The notes: a model not told the origin generated them from the sequence alone. A stretch of DNA of 64,000 nucleotides from Galeruca laticollis (GCA_963921935.1 OY998181.1:124330957-124394956), one strand, 5' to 3'. Shown: positions 39,063 to 44,000, numbered from the stretch's first letter. Numbers and translations are program-made.

Positions 39063-39497
39063 CAAATATTTACAAATAAAATTCCTGGTATTCGGCCATT
39101 AATTATTTATTACTATGGTGATGTCATATAAAAAACATAAAAAATACTTTACTACTACTACGTACGTTTCGGCATAACGCCATTTTCAAGTAGGTACAAA
39201 GTTAGATAAAAACCTAAAAGAGATATCTTCAGGTAGTCAACAAATACAATATACAAATTAATGAGACTCAAAATGATAACAGAAAACACAAAACAAACTT
39301 ACATGTAGAAAACCCAACGTTCAACATCTCAAGCTGTAGGAGTAAATGCAATAAAATACATTTGATAATAAATTTTAAATCATTCAGCCAAAACCATCGT
39401 ATACACCTTTCGCTTGAAAGAAAGTAGTATACTGTTTACTCGGTATCAATTAAAATACATTTAAGGTGGAAATAAAAACAACAAAGCCGTATACACA

Positions 39498-39561
<64 letters not shown>

Positions 39562-41504
39562 AAATTAAAAACTCCAGATGATATAGAGAAACCTAAAGAT
39601 AAGGATCATGCTAAAAATCCTATGATTCGAAGGTATCATACTTTAAATAAAACTCTACCTGTAACTGTGATTTATGGACAAAAGTCGGGGGTGAGCAAGA
39701 ACACCAGAGACAACGCGAATTTTAAGCTGAAAATCCTCAAGAATCCGACGAATGCGAAAGCGGTCAAGACTGAGAAGTATAGATCGAACGTCGGCGGAAT
39801 TGGCACCTGTGATCAGCATCAGTACGTCAGAAGGTTTATTGATTTCATGTCGAAAGCCATCGAGCAGTTAATAACAGAAAATATTATTTCAGCTAATGTA
39901 TTTTTTTATACACTCTCCATTAGAGCCTAAAAAGGCTCAGATACCCCGGTTTAAAATTAAGCAACAACATACATGAAAATATGTGCCTGGTCCAGTTACC
40001 CCATTTTCTTGGGACAACTGGACTCTTGGCACAATTCGAAAACAAATTTTTTAAATAATAAAGATAGGTTAGTTACATCGTTCATTGTACATAATTTTTG
40101 ATGAGGAAGCACTGTTCAACTTCACTGAAAAAAAAACGAAATTACTGAGCGGACGCGTTTTCTGTAATTTTTTAATTATAATTCACCGAAATCATAAGAC
40201 GTTGTAAAACCATGGCCCTGTAACCCCGACAGACCTTATTTTAAATTCGGCGGAGATATTGCAAATGTAGGTATAACTCCGAAATTATGGCATTACACGA
40301 AAAATATTCAATATAACTTAAGTATTTTAAAAACATAATAAAGTACAGAGTGATCCATTTGAAATAACAAAGTTTATTTTTGTCTCGAGAAAAACGAAAA
40401 ATCTGACAATGTAAATACCACTATAATATCGGCCATATTACAAACCCTTACAAATGAAAATTTATAAAACTCGAACCACTCGTTTCTGAGATAATTGAGG
40501 CGTTCCATACTTATAACTCACTCATCATAATTATTAATTTAGTTTGCACATTTTGCAGTATTTGGAGGAATAGATTATACCGACATTCACTTTGACAAGA
40601 GGAAATACCAGTCACTTCATGCGTACCAACAAAGTAAATTAGCAAATATTTTATTTACCAGAGAATTGGTGAAACGATTGGCAGGTAATATTTACATAAC
40701 TATTAGCATATTCTTTGTTACAAAAACTCTATTTGTGAATGTATGATAAATTATATGTTATGCTGGGTGTTTAAGCAAGTGATTTATCTCATGACCCATT
40801 TTTTGTAAGTTAGTCAATTTTGGAGATAAAACGCATTTTTTAAAATGTATATATTCGATTATTTGAGCGGCTGTCATAAAAATAAAGGTAGTCAAAGAAA
40901 ATGTTGAATATTTGAAAAATATGACAATTGGCCAAAAACTAACATAACTAAAAATTCAGAACTTTATGTGAAATGCTTTTTGAGAACGAAATGAGCTATT
41001 CCAGATTTACTTTGATTATCTTCTGTTCAACAACAAAAATAAAACACATTATTATGTATTGCAATGTTTTGTGCTAGATGCATCCGGCTAAACATATCAA
41101 TTTGTTACACCCCCTCATATTTTCCTAATATGATAATTACTTTATTCAATAAAATATTTTCGATTCCAGAAAACAGCATAACGGGAGTGAACGTGTATTG
41201 TCTTCATCCAGGAATTATACGTACTGAACTTTCAAGAAACTTTGATTCCATATTTCGAGGTCTAACATGGATGTACGACACTTTTTGTGGCATTTTTCTT
41301 AAAAATTCCGTACAGGGAGCACAAACCCAAATATATTGTGCAGTCAGTGATGAATGTGCCAACGAAACTGGACTGTATTATTCAGAATGTAGACCAACAT
41401 GCTGTTCTTCATGTGCCCGTGACAACGTCGGTGCTGAAAAACTGTGGCATATAAGTCTCGAGTCAGTTGGATTGGATCCAAATATGAATATATTTCAAAT
41501 ATGA
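4398..41504 (+). CDS. Short-chain dehydrogenase/reductase, retinol-dehydrogenase-like (4 exons, 314 aa)
   Basis: Coding exons 4398-4518, 25265-25627, 40559-40684 and 41170-41504 (121+363+126+335 nt) join to 945 nt, 315 codons with the stop. All three introns are GT-AG and phase 1, which supports the model strongly. The product carries the full classical SDR set: cofactor loop TGANTGIG (about residues 23-30), LINNAGIMM, the catalytic serine region NVSSVLHW, the active site YQQSK and the VYCLHPG turn. The C terminus GLYYSEC...AEKLW is typical of the RDH11-14-like group. Such enzymes use NAD(P)(H) to interconvert alcohols and aldehydes or ketones, often retinoids or lipids. The true substrate cannot be read from sequence. 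The N terminus MGLLFSTKCSSKTRLDGK shows no clear membrane anchor. Length is normal for the family and nothing essential is missing. Introns 1 and 2 are packed with transposons; intron 3 is only 485 bp. Confidence 0.92.
4700..6500. repeat. Tandem array, unit about 140 bp, about 12-13 copies (intron 1)
   Basis: The motif TCAACATTATAATCCTTCT recurs near 4735, 4876, 5015, 5157, 5297, 5440, 5579, 5719, 5861, 6001, 6141, 6231 and 6375, that is about every 140 bp, with one shorter unit of about 90 bp. Each unit also holds a TTTTAGGGGTGACGTTTCAACC block and CCCATCGTAAG. Copies are visibly diverged. ORFs within it are fortuitous. The array stops where the gypsy LTR begins at 6506. Confidence 0.9.
6506..7007 (+). 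repeat. 5' LTR of the gypsy element
   Basis: Starts TGTTACGA and ends ACATTACA, immediately before the primer-binding-like site. Length and many blocks (AAAGTGTTTATATAAATT, TTTATCCCACC, AAAAACATTA) match the solo LTR at 42681-43183. Confidence 0.8.
7052..7462 (+). pseudogene. Gag N-terminal part with SAP-like motif
   Basis: 136 codons from ATG 7052 to TGA 7460. Residues 1-40 (LCDLKVTELRAELEDREL...KSELVERLKVAL) have the helix-turn-helix spacing of a SAP domain, a DNA-binding module of chromatin proteins. The rest is a charged coiled coil with a repeated IS-x-MEEKIS-type heptad pattern. A single TGA separates it from the next frame-matched ORF, which continues the same coiled coil, so the two were probably one Gag. 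Confidence 0.7.
7466..9292 (+). pseudogene. Gag-integrase fusion polyprotein lacking PR-RT-RNase H (608 aa)
   Basis: In order: coiled coil (about 1-50); retrotransposon Gag domain VKAPTFDGKMSWTNYVKQF through GLCDHDMEKTLRLAHP (about 55-215); CCHC knuckle CYNCGELEHAHSSC (about 260); a second, diverged copy of the Gag-tail/knuckle unit (CRKCGELEHVRSPS, last Cys lost, about 330); a linker with RRPCPADCSHCNKVE, which normally follows RNase H; then the integrase H2C2 finger (HDSTSGGHLG...CEKCTTC) and the start of the catalytic core (ALDIAGPF with the first Asp). Protease, RT and RNase H are missing without loss of frame. A frameshift at about 9240-9290 separates it from the rest of the integrase at 9232-10212. 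It cannot transpose alone but could be packaged or act in trans if expressed. Confidence 0.85.
9232..10212 (+). pseudogene. Integrase catalytic core and C-terminal part (frameshifted continuation)
   Basis: From about codon 10 the frame continues the integrase: VKEFISRYGVPLEVHSDKG has the second Asp, and HPQSDGMVERMNRSIGKYL has the catalytic Glu. The Gypsy-type C-terminal domain follows (VWLHNPTRRKGFSPKL, WEGPYLIKKRINDVLYRI). The ATG at 9232 is fortuitous: the real reading comes from the upstream ORF by a -1/+2 shift near 9280. All DDE residues are kept, so the lesion is recent or mild. Confidence 0.85.
10427..10535. repeat. Nested double stem-loop repeat
   Basis: The outer arms GTGCGGAAAGTGACATTTTT (from about 10430) and TGTGAAAAATTACTTTCGCA (ending about 10532) are near-perfect inverted copies, extended by GAGTGGGA/TCCCAC. 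Inside, TCTCACGAGGC and GCCGAGTGAGA pair around GCAA. The sequence sits between the truncated gypsy 3' end and the Crypton-like gene. It may be a terminal structure of the latter or a small independent repeat. Confidence 0.6.
11738..13557 (-). mobile_element. mariner-type (IS630/Tc1/mariner) element with long TIRs
   Basis: Begins TACAGTGCTATTCAAAAGTC at 11738 and ends with the inverted copy GAATAGCACTGTA at 13557. The inverted repeats extend inward about 290-310 bp (11738-12030 against 13250-13557), with blocks such as CAGTGCCACTCTGGCCAATA. The ends fall on TA, the target of this superfamily. It interrupts the Crypton-like gene. Length is 1.82 kb. The transposase inside is broken. Confidence 0.88.
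12080..13103 (-). pseudogene. mariner-type transposase (frameshifted, catalytic block deleted)
   Basis: ATG at 13103. The N-terminal DNA-binding part has two HTH stretches: RTYLREL...FEATGSVQDAKRSGRP, then VASICEVSKSTVQRVLAKNK. It is frame-shifted at about 12735; the next piece (12720-12497) carries the first acidic motif in altered form (FSVDSTF) and NVRYWSDTNPHTFREQH. After another shift, 12391-12080 gives WIGRRGPIEWPPRSPDLTPL DFFLWGYLKSKVY with the last catalytic Asp. The segment that should carry the second Asp (QDG-x-PPH type) is missing between about 12400 and 12380. It is closely similar in design to the transposase at 33013-36063. Confidence 0.82.
13900..15130 (+). mobile_element. Tc1-like (DD34E) transposon copy, degraded
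   Basis: Contains a Tc1-type transposase pseudogene. Flanking stretches AAAAAACGTTTGACACT (about 13905) and AGTGTCAAGTTTTTTCAT (about 15067) are inverted and may be the inner parts of terminal repeats. Exact ends and the TA duplication could not be fixed. Confidence 0.6.
14108..15067 (+). pseudogene. Tc1-family DD34E transposase
   Basis: The N-terminal part is scrambled by frameshifts (ETARIVGSSFCGVQRI, then GLITRRPGSGRKK, then NVSEWTVRRRLHAAGLP). From 14387 an open 165-codon stretch has the DDE domain: LFSDESRFCLTGSDGRQRVW, FMQDNARPHTARIVKEYL and DWPAHNPDMNPIEQV. There are 34 residues between the second Asp and the Glu, the Tc1 signature. A TGA at 14882 follows EQV where this family normally has Trp. 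Downstream DELGRLIRRHTPAPRTAQEL continues in frame to RLQAVINARGGNTRY, with one more stop near 14967. Confidence 0.85.
15267..16293 (-). repeat. LTR (3' copy in element sense)
   Basis: Matches 18517-19531 over its whole length with few changes and small indels, including blocks GATCTRAATAGCACTCAATA and GATTAAGATTAAAATCG. On the minus strand it starts TGTTGAAC. Confidence 0.85.
16449..16886 (-). pseudogene. Integrase C-terminal fragment
   Basis: 145 codons on the minus strand, ending just before the 3' LTR. FQFGEYVILKALRVQNHRNH, LLYEGPYLINTQHGVNSYQL and GIFHVSQLYKFF follow the layout of the Ty3/gypsy integrase C-terminal domain (the GPY/F-like GPYLI). The catalytic core upstream is gone, so this is the 3' stub of pol after an internal deletion. 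Confidence 0.75.
16965..17205 (-). repeat. 60-bp minisatellite, about 4 copies, inside gag remnant
   Basis: The block TTCTCTTCCCTCGTTACTCG recurs near 16970, 17010, 17070 and 17120 with TCGTTTTCTAAACTTCTTTT between copies. It encodes the basic KKFRKRR repeats on the minus strand. Confidence 0.75.
16988..17584 (-). pseudogene. Gag-like coiled-coil remnant with tandem basic repeats
   Basis: Two minus-strand frames (17584-17267, then 17239-16988) continue the gag of 18031-17615 after a TAA near 17612. The first is coiled coil (MLTRKMKKNIVEIQENW). The second encodes four tandem copies of a roughly 20-residue unit of the type KKKFRKRRxNRVTREEN, produced by a 60-bp repeat at about 16965-17205. No zinc knuckle is seen. 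Plus-strand ORFs here are antisense shadows. Confidence 0.55.
17615..18031 (-). pseudogene. Gag N-terminal part with SAP-like motif (second gypsy element)
   Basis: 138 codons from ATG 18031. Residues 1-45 (LKDLKIQDIRRELEKRNI...KQTINNRLKDVMIEEE) have the same SAP-like helix pattern as the Gag at 7052. The text then becomes acidic/coiled coil (YRESTIVKQIDYDKER, MMNMFETLMKKLMQEQ). It stops at a TAA about 17612, after which the same coil continues in frame. Confidence 0.62.
18517..19531 (-). repeat. LTR (5' copy in element sense)
   Basis: Direct repeat of 15267-16293. It abuts the satellite array that begins at about 19540. On the plus strand it ends TTGTTCAATA, where its partner reads TAGTTCAACA. 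Confidence 0.85.
19540..20028. repeat. Satellite array, unit about 135 bp, about 4 copies (left part)
   Basis: The block CACCAACAAAAACAAAA recurs near 19570, 19695, 19840 and 19970. Each is followed by a C-rich run (CCCCTTCCC), a GTTAAACCTCA-like stretch and AATTTCTGAAAAAAGTATAG. The array resumes at 23157 after a piggyBac-like insertion. Confidence 0.8.
20161..20393. repeat. Fold-back made of Penelope-element end sequence
   Basis: 20251-20387 is a near-perfect palindrome (about 63-bp stem, short AT loop), TAGTTAATTCCACAATATAA against its complement. The sequence, plus the left flank with CTCGACCCTTACTTCGTGG, matches the 3' end of the PLE at 32400-32525. Here the end is present twice in inverted orientation and no PLE coding sequence remains. 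Confidence 0.7.
20395..23052. mobile_element. hAT-like non-autonomous element, copy 1 (left end missing)
   Basis: Similar over its length to 45381-47799, from TTCAAAATAACCATTTAT at the left to the terminal CTCGACAGGCTCT...GCAGTGTCCCTA at the right. The outer left segment present in copy 2 (about 45381-45500) is replaced by the Penelope fold-back. No transposase. It contains a large fold-back at 21745-22287. Confidence 0.7.
21745..22287. repeat. Fold-back (inverted repeat, about 240-bp arms) inside hAT-like copy 1
   Basis: ACTGAGTGTGTCATTTTATT...GCCAGCTAAGCGCTTTTAGCC on the left is inverted on the right as GGCTGAAAGCGCTTAGCTGG...ACACACTCAGTAC. AAACATTTTATTTCATTGTA and GTGTACACACATATCATT lie nearer the centre. 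An equivalent structure is at about 46700-47200. Confidence 0.75.
23157..23290. repeat. Satellite array, right remnant
   Basis: AATTTCAGAAAAAAGTATAG and GCACGAACAACAAAAACAAA continue the unit seen at 19540-20028, resuming directly after the piggyBac-like insertion. Confidence 0.7.
23291..25264. other. Intron 1 sequence, no gene recognised
   Basis: AT-rich DNA without a convincing ORF or repeat up to the exon 2 acceptor. Short ORFs here show no family pattern and poor codon structure. Confidence 0.5.
25265..25627 (+). CDS. SDR gene, coding exon 2
   Basis: The acceptor CAG at 25262-25264 and donor GTAAGT at 25628 bound 363 nt. The exon encodes GATVILACRNLEKANKAI, the structural motif NNAG, NHLGHFLLT and the catalytic-serine segment INVSSVLHW. 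Phase 1 on both sides. Confidence 0.92.
25628..26480. other. Intron 2 start, nothing recognised
   Basis: No convincing ORF or repeat. The last 200 bp may be a degraded downstream part of the gypsy fragment that follows. Confidence 0.45.
26487..27773 (-). pseudogene. Gypsy-type gag-protease fragment
   Basis: Minus-strand pieces in gag-to-protease order. An N-terminal piece from ATG 27773 (MNKLQFTIEVKVSTDPKTNN) is followed by a stop-ridden stretch (27540-27130), then LPEFIIDKIN and KKKGANRNTQDNQEKTQQ. A zinc knuckle starts CKIC and, after a frameshift, continues GKPNRYHTESTCWYK (CCHC). A protease-like segment follows at 26744-26487 (NIEKIINVFVVDGDNIQYDS, LDMMKEFKLF). RT and integrase are absent and no LTRs were found. 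Several stops and shifts mark an old fragment. Confidence 0.6.
27935..27948 (+). repeat. Target-site duplication, left copy (PLE pair)
   Basis: TTCAAGCTATTGGT, identical to 32532-32545, flanks the whole inverted PLE pair. Confidence 0.75.
28022..28055 (-). ncRNA. Hammerhead-ribozyme-like core in PLE 3' flank (minus copy)
   Basis: Minus strand: CTGACGA, a GATA/TATC stem II, GAAA, then ACAATTGT folding on itself as a very short stem III, ending GTC, the usual cleavage triplet. Same sense as the PLE ORF, about 265 nt after its stop. See the plus copy for deviations. Confidence 0.5.
28320..30326 (-). CDS. Penelope-like element RT-endonuclease, 5'-truncated (minus copy)
   Basis: Open on the minus strand from about 30326 to the TAA at 28320. 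The first ATG in frame is 29942, but similarity with PLE N-terminal sequence (NLSDTNFTNSEIEFLNKGLK, near 30255-30190) shows the frame is coding further upstream. The RT domain has SFDVTNMFTKIP, EGLPMGSPISPILANIF and the catalytic YRYVDDILACF. A GIY-YIG endonuclease follows: SGIYKLKCPECNAVYLGQT, then RNFEIRYSEHL and KSHYAKHLLDTNHS. RT plus GIY-YIG is the hallmark of PLEs, which prime on nicked target DNA or telomeric ends. No stop or frameshift, so only the 5' end is missing. Confidence 0.92.
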   Translation of the reverse strand: MQYSKHHETVSTYIPTHFAPRFENLSDTNFTNSEIEFLNKGLKYSIPPKFTNNIKQIIATESEIALKSNSNNFLYEKLKIANLIKNIEPSKVKRQTKNDISVLNAIKQKIENHNLTVTKSDKGNATVILTTENYKSKVYNFIESSDVKVLKADPTKKFSNNVRDIVNNSNYLFNDYEKRSIIHKNPHCPQLYGTVKLHKITKPIRPVVSYVNAPNNILAKKLNNILNTYGYESQYSIRNSIELIKKLKSIHLQDNYKLISFDVTNMFTKIPPKECLILVRKLLEDKNINPGIISDILNLFDVCINQNYFTFDNKIYIQNEGLPMGSPISPILANIFMDNLERKIFESNISKNILFWYRYVDDILACFMGSERQLDVFFNHINNLHPKIKFTLEIEENSTINFLDLKIQRVNDVLDYSIYRKPTQTDVTIPFNSNHPVSHRLAAYNSMIHRAFSVPMNKCNFDREINTIRQIATSNGYPLDMINKLISKKEKKVALQLIYPKQADEIKTYKTITYAGNISNNISKIISSATNATISFKTESNVSTKLLNVKTKIPLLKKSGIYKLKCPECNAVYLGQTLRNFEIRYSEHLRAYRLKQPDKSHYAKHLLDTNHSLTPNTELEVLHICEKKQELDFLEELEIRRHLRNPQYEVVNEQLNLGNSPLINCLLK
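30266..32113 (+). CDS. Penelope-like element RT-endonuclease, 5'-truncated (plus copy)
   Basis: 615 codons from the first ATG, but residues 1-20 are the antisense of the minus copy's spacer; true PLE sequence starts near FYEKLKIANLIKN (30327). It then reads KSDKGNATVILTTENYKSKV, LYGTVKLHKITKPIRPVVSY, the RT palm (GLPMGSPISPIL, YRYVDDILACF) and the GIY-YIG nuclease with CPEC upstream of VYLGQT. It differs from the minus copy at YLLNDY (YLFNDY there) and ELINKL (ELIKKL there). No stops. The fused N terminus means a protein made from this ATG would carry a foreign 20-residue leader. Confidence 0.92.
   Translation: MVQSVLVCRYLQFHDVLSIEFYEKLKIANLIKNIEPSKVKRQTKNDISVLNAIKQKIENHNLTVTKSDKGNATVILTTENYKSKVYNFIESSDVKVLKADPTKKFSNNVRDIVNNSNYLLNDYEKRSIIHKNPHCPQLYGTVKLHKITKPIRPVVSYVNAPNNILAKKLNNILNTYGYESQYSIRNSIELINKLKSIHLQDNYKLISFDVTNMFTKIPPKECLILVRKLLEDKNINPGIISDILNLFDVCINQNYFTFDNKIYIQNEGLPMGSPISPILANIFMDNLERKIFESNISKNILFWYRYVDDILACFMGSERQLDVFFNHINNLHPKIKFTLEIEENSTINFLDLKIQRVNDVLDYSIYRKPTQTDVTIPFNSNHPVSHRLAAYNSMIHRAFSVPMNKCNFDREINTIRQIATSNGYPLDMINKLISKKEKKVALQLIYPKQADEIKTYKTITYAGNISNNISKIISSATNATISFKTESNVSTKLLNVKTKIPLLKKSGIYKLKCPECNAVYLGQTLRNFEIRYSEHLRAYRLKQPDKSHYAKHLLDTNHSLTPNTELEVLHICEKKQELDFLEELEIRRHLRNPQYEVVNEQLNLGNSPLINCLLK
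32378..32411 (+). ncRNA. Hammerhead-ribozyme-like core in PLE 3' flank (plus copy)
   Basis: CTGACGA (32378-32384) fits the C3-U4-G5-A6-N7-G8-A9 box. GAAA (32400-32403) fits G12-A13-A14-A15.1. ACA/TGT around an AU loop is a minimal stem III and GTC (32409-32411) the cleavage site. Stem II is GATA/TATC with G10.1-C11.1 kept. Deviations: an extra U between A9 and stem II, and a weak stem I (three AU pairs, then mismatches). PLEs are known to carry minimal hammerheads in their terminal regions, which makes the position convincing; activity is not shown. Confidence 0.52.
32532..32545 (+). repeat. Target-site duplication, right copy (PLE pair)
   Basis: TTCAAGCTATTGGT, identical to 27935-27948. Confidence 0.75.
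33013..33728 (-). pseudogene. mariner-type transposase, C-terminal part
   Basis: Minus strand. From 33728, ELTEDDLDRRMDFCERL continues the N-terminal part at 35699-36063. A one-base shift near 33650 breaks the frame; then FSNESTF carries Asn where the first catalytic Asp is expected. From 33609: NVWAGIIGDHIIGPIF, VWFQQDGETPHYG (second Asp), IEWPARSPDLTPLDFFLWGY (third Asp) and, at the end, GGEHFEHLF. There are 41 residues between second and third Asp, the DD41D spacing of the rosa-type branch. Frameshift, Asp-to-Asn and insertion make it inactive. Confidence 0.85.
34380..34890. repeat. Approximately 280-bp direct duplication inside LTR-like unit
   Basis: CCTGCTATGGCAGCGAACGC and CCTCGAAGATGTCCCTGCTA occur at about 34465/34738 and 34510/34795, with GTTACGCTACCAAGGCCTA at about 34595 and 34870. 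The ORFs at 34377 and 34652 come from these copies and are not genes. Confidence 0.75.
34915..35105. repeat. Approximately 115-bp direct duplication inside LTR-like unit
   Basis: CAAGAATTTACCTGCTTTGC followed by AGCGAGAATGCTTG occurs at about 34930 and 35042. Confidence 0.7.
35699..36063 (-). pseudogene. mariner-type transposase, N-terminal part
   Basis: ATG at 36063: MKYLTETHRIEILMMIGYGD, then a helix-turn-helix (SQVEVANLFNHRYPE, STVFKIHAQFRELGHV). After a frameshift near 35815 comes NLTPSTRQIARENNVSHTTV and LHPYKLTFVKEL. The text is cut at KEL by the insertion 33729-35698 and resumes at 33728; the shared 4 bp (ACTC on plus) is the target duplication. Confidence 0.8.
36433..38854 (+). mobile_element. 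LTR-like insertion (solo-LTR-like unit), 2.42 kb
   Basis: Starts TGTAACGA at 36433 and ends GCGCGTCACA at 38854, flanked by GCAT (36429-36432, 38855-38858). It splits the right TIR of the mariner-type element, which reads on exactly after the second GCAT. GGAGTAAACCACG...AATCTGGCGCCCGAG near 38716-38750 matches the block in 33729-35698. It carries its own tandem array at 37585-38165. No coding capacity was recognised. Confidence 0.78.
37585..38165. repeat. Tandem array, unit about 100 bp, about 6 copies
   Basis: AGTACGAGGCTGTTGCCACT followed by GATTGATTGATAATCTAGTTT recurs near 37628, 37728, 37826, 37926, 38027 and 38120, with GTGTCAATTCTCCTATAAA between. It lies inside the LTR-like insertion. 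Confidence 0.85.
39004..39061. repeat. (AT)n microsatellite
   Basis: Uninterrupted alternating AT of about 57 bp, directly at the right end of the MITE. Confidence 0.95.
39499..39560. repeat. (AT)n microsatellite
   Basis: Uninterrupted TA repeat of about 62 bp. It adds a spurious Tyr-Ile run to the ORF that crosses it. Confidence 0.95.
39561..39930 (+). pseudogene. Unrecognised ORF, likely mobile-element remnant
   Basis: Open from the AT repeat to TAA at 39930: KLKTPDDIEKPKDKDHAKNP, RRYHTLNKTLPVTVIYGQKS, then a basic stretch KILKNPTNAKAVKTEKYRSN and YVRRFIDFMSKAIEQLI. The codon use is more GC-rich in the middle (39680-39860) than the surroundings, as in real coding DNA. I recognise no family. 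It lies in intron 2 and has no start of its own. A transposon ORF1 fragment is one possibility. Confidence 0.3.
40559..40684 (+). CDS. SDR gene, coding exon 3
   Basis: The acceptor TTTTGCAG ends at 40558 and the donor GTAATA starts at 40685, bounding 126 nt. It encodes the active-site segment HAYQQSKLANILFTREL, with the YxxxK catalytic pair. It has no ATG and is easily missed because of its size and the 14.9-kb intron before it. Confidence 0.9.
41170..41504 (+). CDS. SDR gene, coding exon 4 and stop
   Basis: The acceptor TTCCAG ends at 41169. The exon encodes SITGVNVYCLHPGIIRTEL, a hydrophobic linker, then GLYYSEC and AEKLWHISLESVGLD, and ends in a TGA at 41502-41504. A short perfect hairpin (TTTCAGTC/GACTGAAA) lies just after the stop, about 41510-41527. 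Confidence 0.9.
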
Positions 41505-41829
41505 ATGATTTCAGTCTTGACTGAAATTTGAAAATAACATTTAAAGTAGAAACGCTGAATGTTTTCCGATACGACTGATACGTCATCAACCATATGCATA
41601 CGAATCAAATCAAAATGACAGTAGAACTAAAAGTTATGACTCATATTCCTAAGGTCGACATTTTTACCAAACTATAAAATTATGTATTTTCCGAAAGTAC
41701 AACAGATTAAAATCTACAAAAATGTTTATTATTCTTTATCTATTATTATTCTTTACATATAATTAACAAATTTTACAGCAAAAATTACTGTTATACAACT
41801 AGAACAAAAACTACAATACAAAATATTGT

Positions 41830-42164
41830 TTTTTAGTTAATCACTTTCCGAATCTGAGCTCTCGTTTGTATTTATTATTATTGGTACATATTGACCAAAT
41901 GTTGTTCTCGAATGAATCAGTCGTCTATTATTAGTTCGGTATGTCTCACGCAACTATTTCAAACCTCTGCAGTGCAACTTTGTAATGCTTCTTCCACATA
42001 TTTATAACATGTTCATCACCATATCCATCTCTACCAATATGGCTATTGAAATACGTTTTGCATTTGGCCCAAATTAATGCAATAGTATTAAATTCACAAT
42101 GGTAAAGTGGCAGCCTTAAGACATCATGACCGTGTTCTCGAAACAATTCATCAATATCAAACAT
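41830..42164 (-). pseudogene. DDE transposase C-terminal fragment
   Basis: Minus strand from 42164: MFDIDELFREHGHDVLRLPL YHCEFNTIALIWAKCKTYF, then INMWKKHYKVALQRF. The pattern GHxVLRLPPYHCxFNxIELIW with a late Glu is the last catalytic motif of an IS630-type transposase common in insects. Here the Glu position reads Ala (IALIW). After a frameshift near 41950 the frame gives CVRHTELIIDD, again typical of that family. Only the last quarter is present; no TIRs were found. Confidence 0.6.
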
Positions 42165-42680
42165 TTTCTTTTCGGGTCATTTTAGCAATTTTTTGTAGTT
42201 CAGATTTTGCAACGTTATCGCTAAAATTAATATTATTAGCTATCAACCAAGTGAGTTACGACATAATTTTCTTTTAATTGGATGTTTACAGTTAAGGTTC
42301 TTATAGTACAAATAATGATTTCCCAGAATACAGTTTACATTGTAAAATAAATAAAGAATTAAGTTTTATGAAATAGAAGCGCTGGTATTCATTACACTCC
42401 GTATATTTTGTATGCAGAAGAGTTTTATGTAACAAATTTGGTATGACTAAGTTCAGAAAAATATGGGCTTTTAATTTTTGAAATAAAAATATACCGTTTC
42501 CTTTTAAAAAAATTGTCGATGACATCATAACTAGAAAGATGGGGGGGCTAAAAAATTTTTATTTTAAAACAATAAAGAACCAAAATAAAAATTGATCTGT
42601 CCGTGATTTTCTTCTGAAAATAGTTAACTCGTGGGATAATAGACCGTTTCCACAATTTATGAACGCACTGAATAATGTAT

Positions 42681-43183
42681 TGTTACGCACTCGAACACCG
42701 AAATAGATACTAAGTACGGTCCTGTAACCTTATGTTAACGGAGTTTAAAAAATGGCGAGCGCGCCAAATTCTGAGAAGGTCTATTGGGATTTTTGTGACC
42801 GTTTTTATAAGCATATTCTCCGAAGATCTTTCAAGGATTAAGTCGGCATTTGAGAAATATCGCGAAAAGAAAATAATATTCCAGAGAGCCTTGTGTAAGC
42901 CGCAATCTAGATTTATCTAATAAAAAAGGCACTAATGTATAAAGGACCGACCAGCGGGAGAAGTTAGTTTATAAAGTGATCTCGTGATATAAACAGCGAA
43001 CAAGTAAATAGTCTATGTAGTAAAGTGTTTATATAAATTAACGTAAGTGAATATACTGTGTATATAATATAAATGAGTGAATACTGTAGTGAATAAATGA
43101 ATTAAGTTAGTAGACATAACGTGTGTGTATAAATTTATCCCACCCGTAATAAAAACGTTTAAATAAATAAGAAAAACATTAGA
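42681..43183 (+). repeat. Solo LTR of the 6506 gypsy family
   Basis: 503 bp, TGTTACGC...AACATTAGA, flanked by GTAT (42677-42680 and 43184-43187). It shares TATCCCACC, AAAGTGTTTATATAAATT, a TGATCT near AGAAGTTAGTT and the same 3' end with the LTR at 6506-7007, but is clearly diverged. The ORF at 42732 is not a gene. Confidence 0.8.
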
Positions 43184-43187
43184 GTAT

Positions 43188-43975
43188 TCTGTGCTGTCAT
43201 TTTACTCCCTTCAGCTAAGTCATCTGTTTTTAATTTTAGTCGACGTTTCGGATTCTTTGAGGAAGTTAACAAACCTACACTATTTTCTTCTTCTTTTTTA
43301 ATGAGATATACTGTTCTTGTTGTGATTTAAGGGCGGTTGCTCTCTGTATGAAATATGACATAAATAGAAATAAAAAAAATAAATATAACTTTATGTATAT
43401 TACCTCCTGAACAGATGGAACAGGTTAAAAAAGGTCCTGCATTTTTTTTTCCAGATCAAAATATTCCAGCAAATTTATAACTAATTCTCGCGTTGGAGAA
43501 TTACTTTTTGCCAGGCATTTTCTAAAAATATTTTTTGTTTAACAGACCATTATGAGCAACATCAATGCAATTTTAAAAAGTTCCACAAAAGTTTATAAAT
43601 TACACAAGATTTTACACCTTATTACAATTAATAATTTTGTGAAATTTGTATTCTAATATTCCCTTCTCACAAAATTTTAGACATTATTTAAACGTCATAT
43701 GGTTAGAAGTTGATAATATATCAAATCTCTACAAACCAATAGAAAATTAAGTAAAAAGGTGAATAGAGCACTTAAAGAAACTGATTTTAACAATAAATAG
43801 GCCTTAAATCCAAACAGTTCGCTAAATAATATGCAATAATAAAAAAATCCACATAATTTCAGAATGTCCCAATAGAGGTCACCGACGATCTGTCACTTGA
43901 AAACGTCTGTGGGTCATACAAACCGTTTGTTGGTGTTAGTGTGTACATGTTGACCATAAATTTGTAGTGTTCTTA
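43188..43975. other. Nothing recognised
   Basis: AT-rich sequence with no ORF or repeat that I can support. Confidence 0.4.
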
Positions 43976-44000
43976 TTGTGATTTTGGAAAATCTGAGACA

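Noticed and set aside
39130..39190. GTTTCGGCATAACGCCATTT as part of another PLE
   Set aside because: The string resembles recurrent insect retroelement ends but no coding sequence or repeat partner is present in the window.
39466..39560. N-terminal extension with a long Tyr-Ile run
   Set aside because: It is only the translation of an (AT)n microsatellite.
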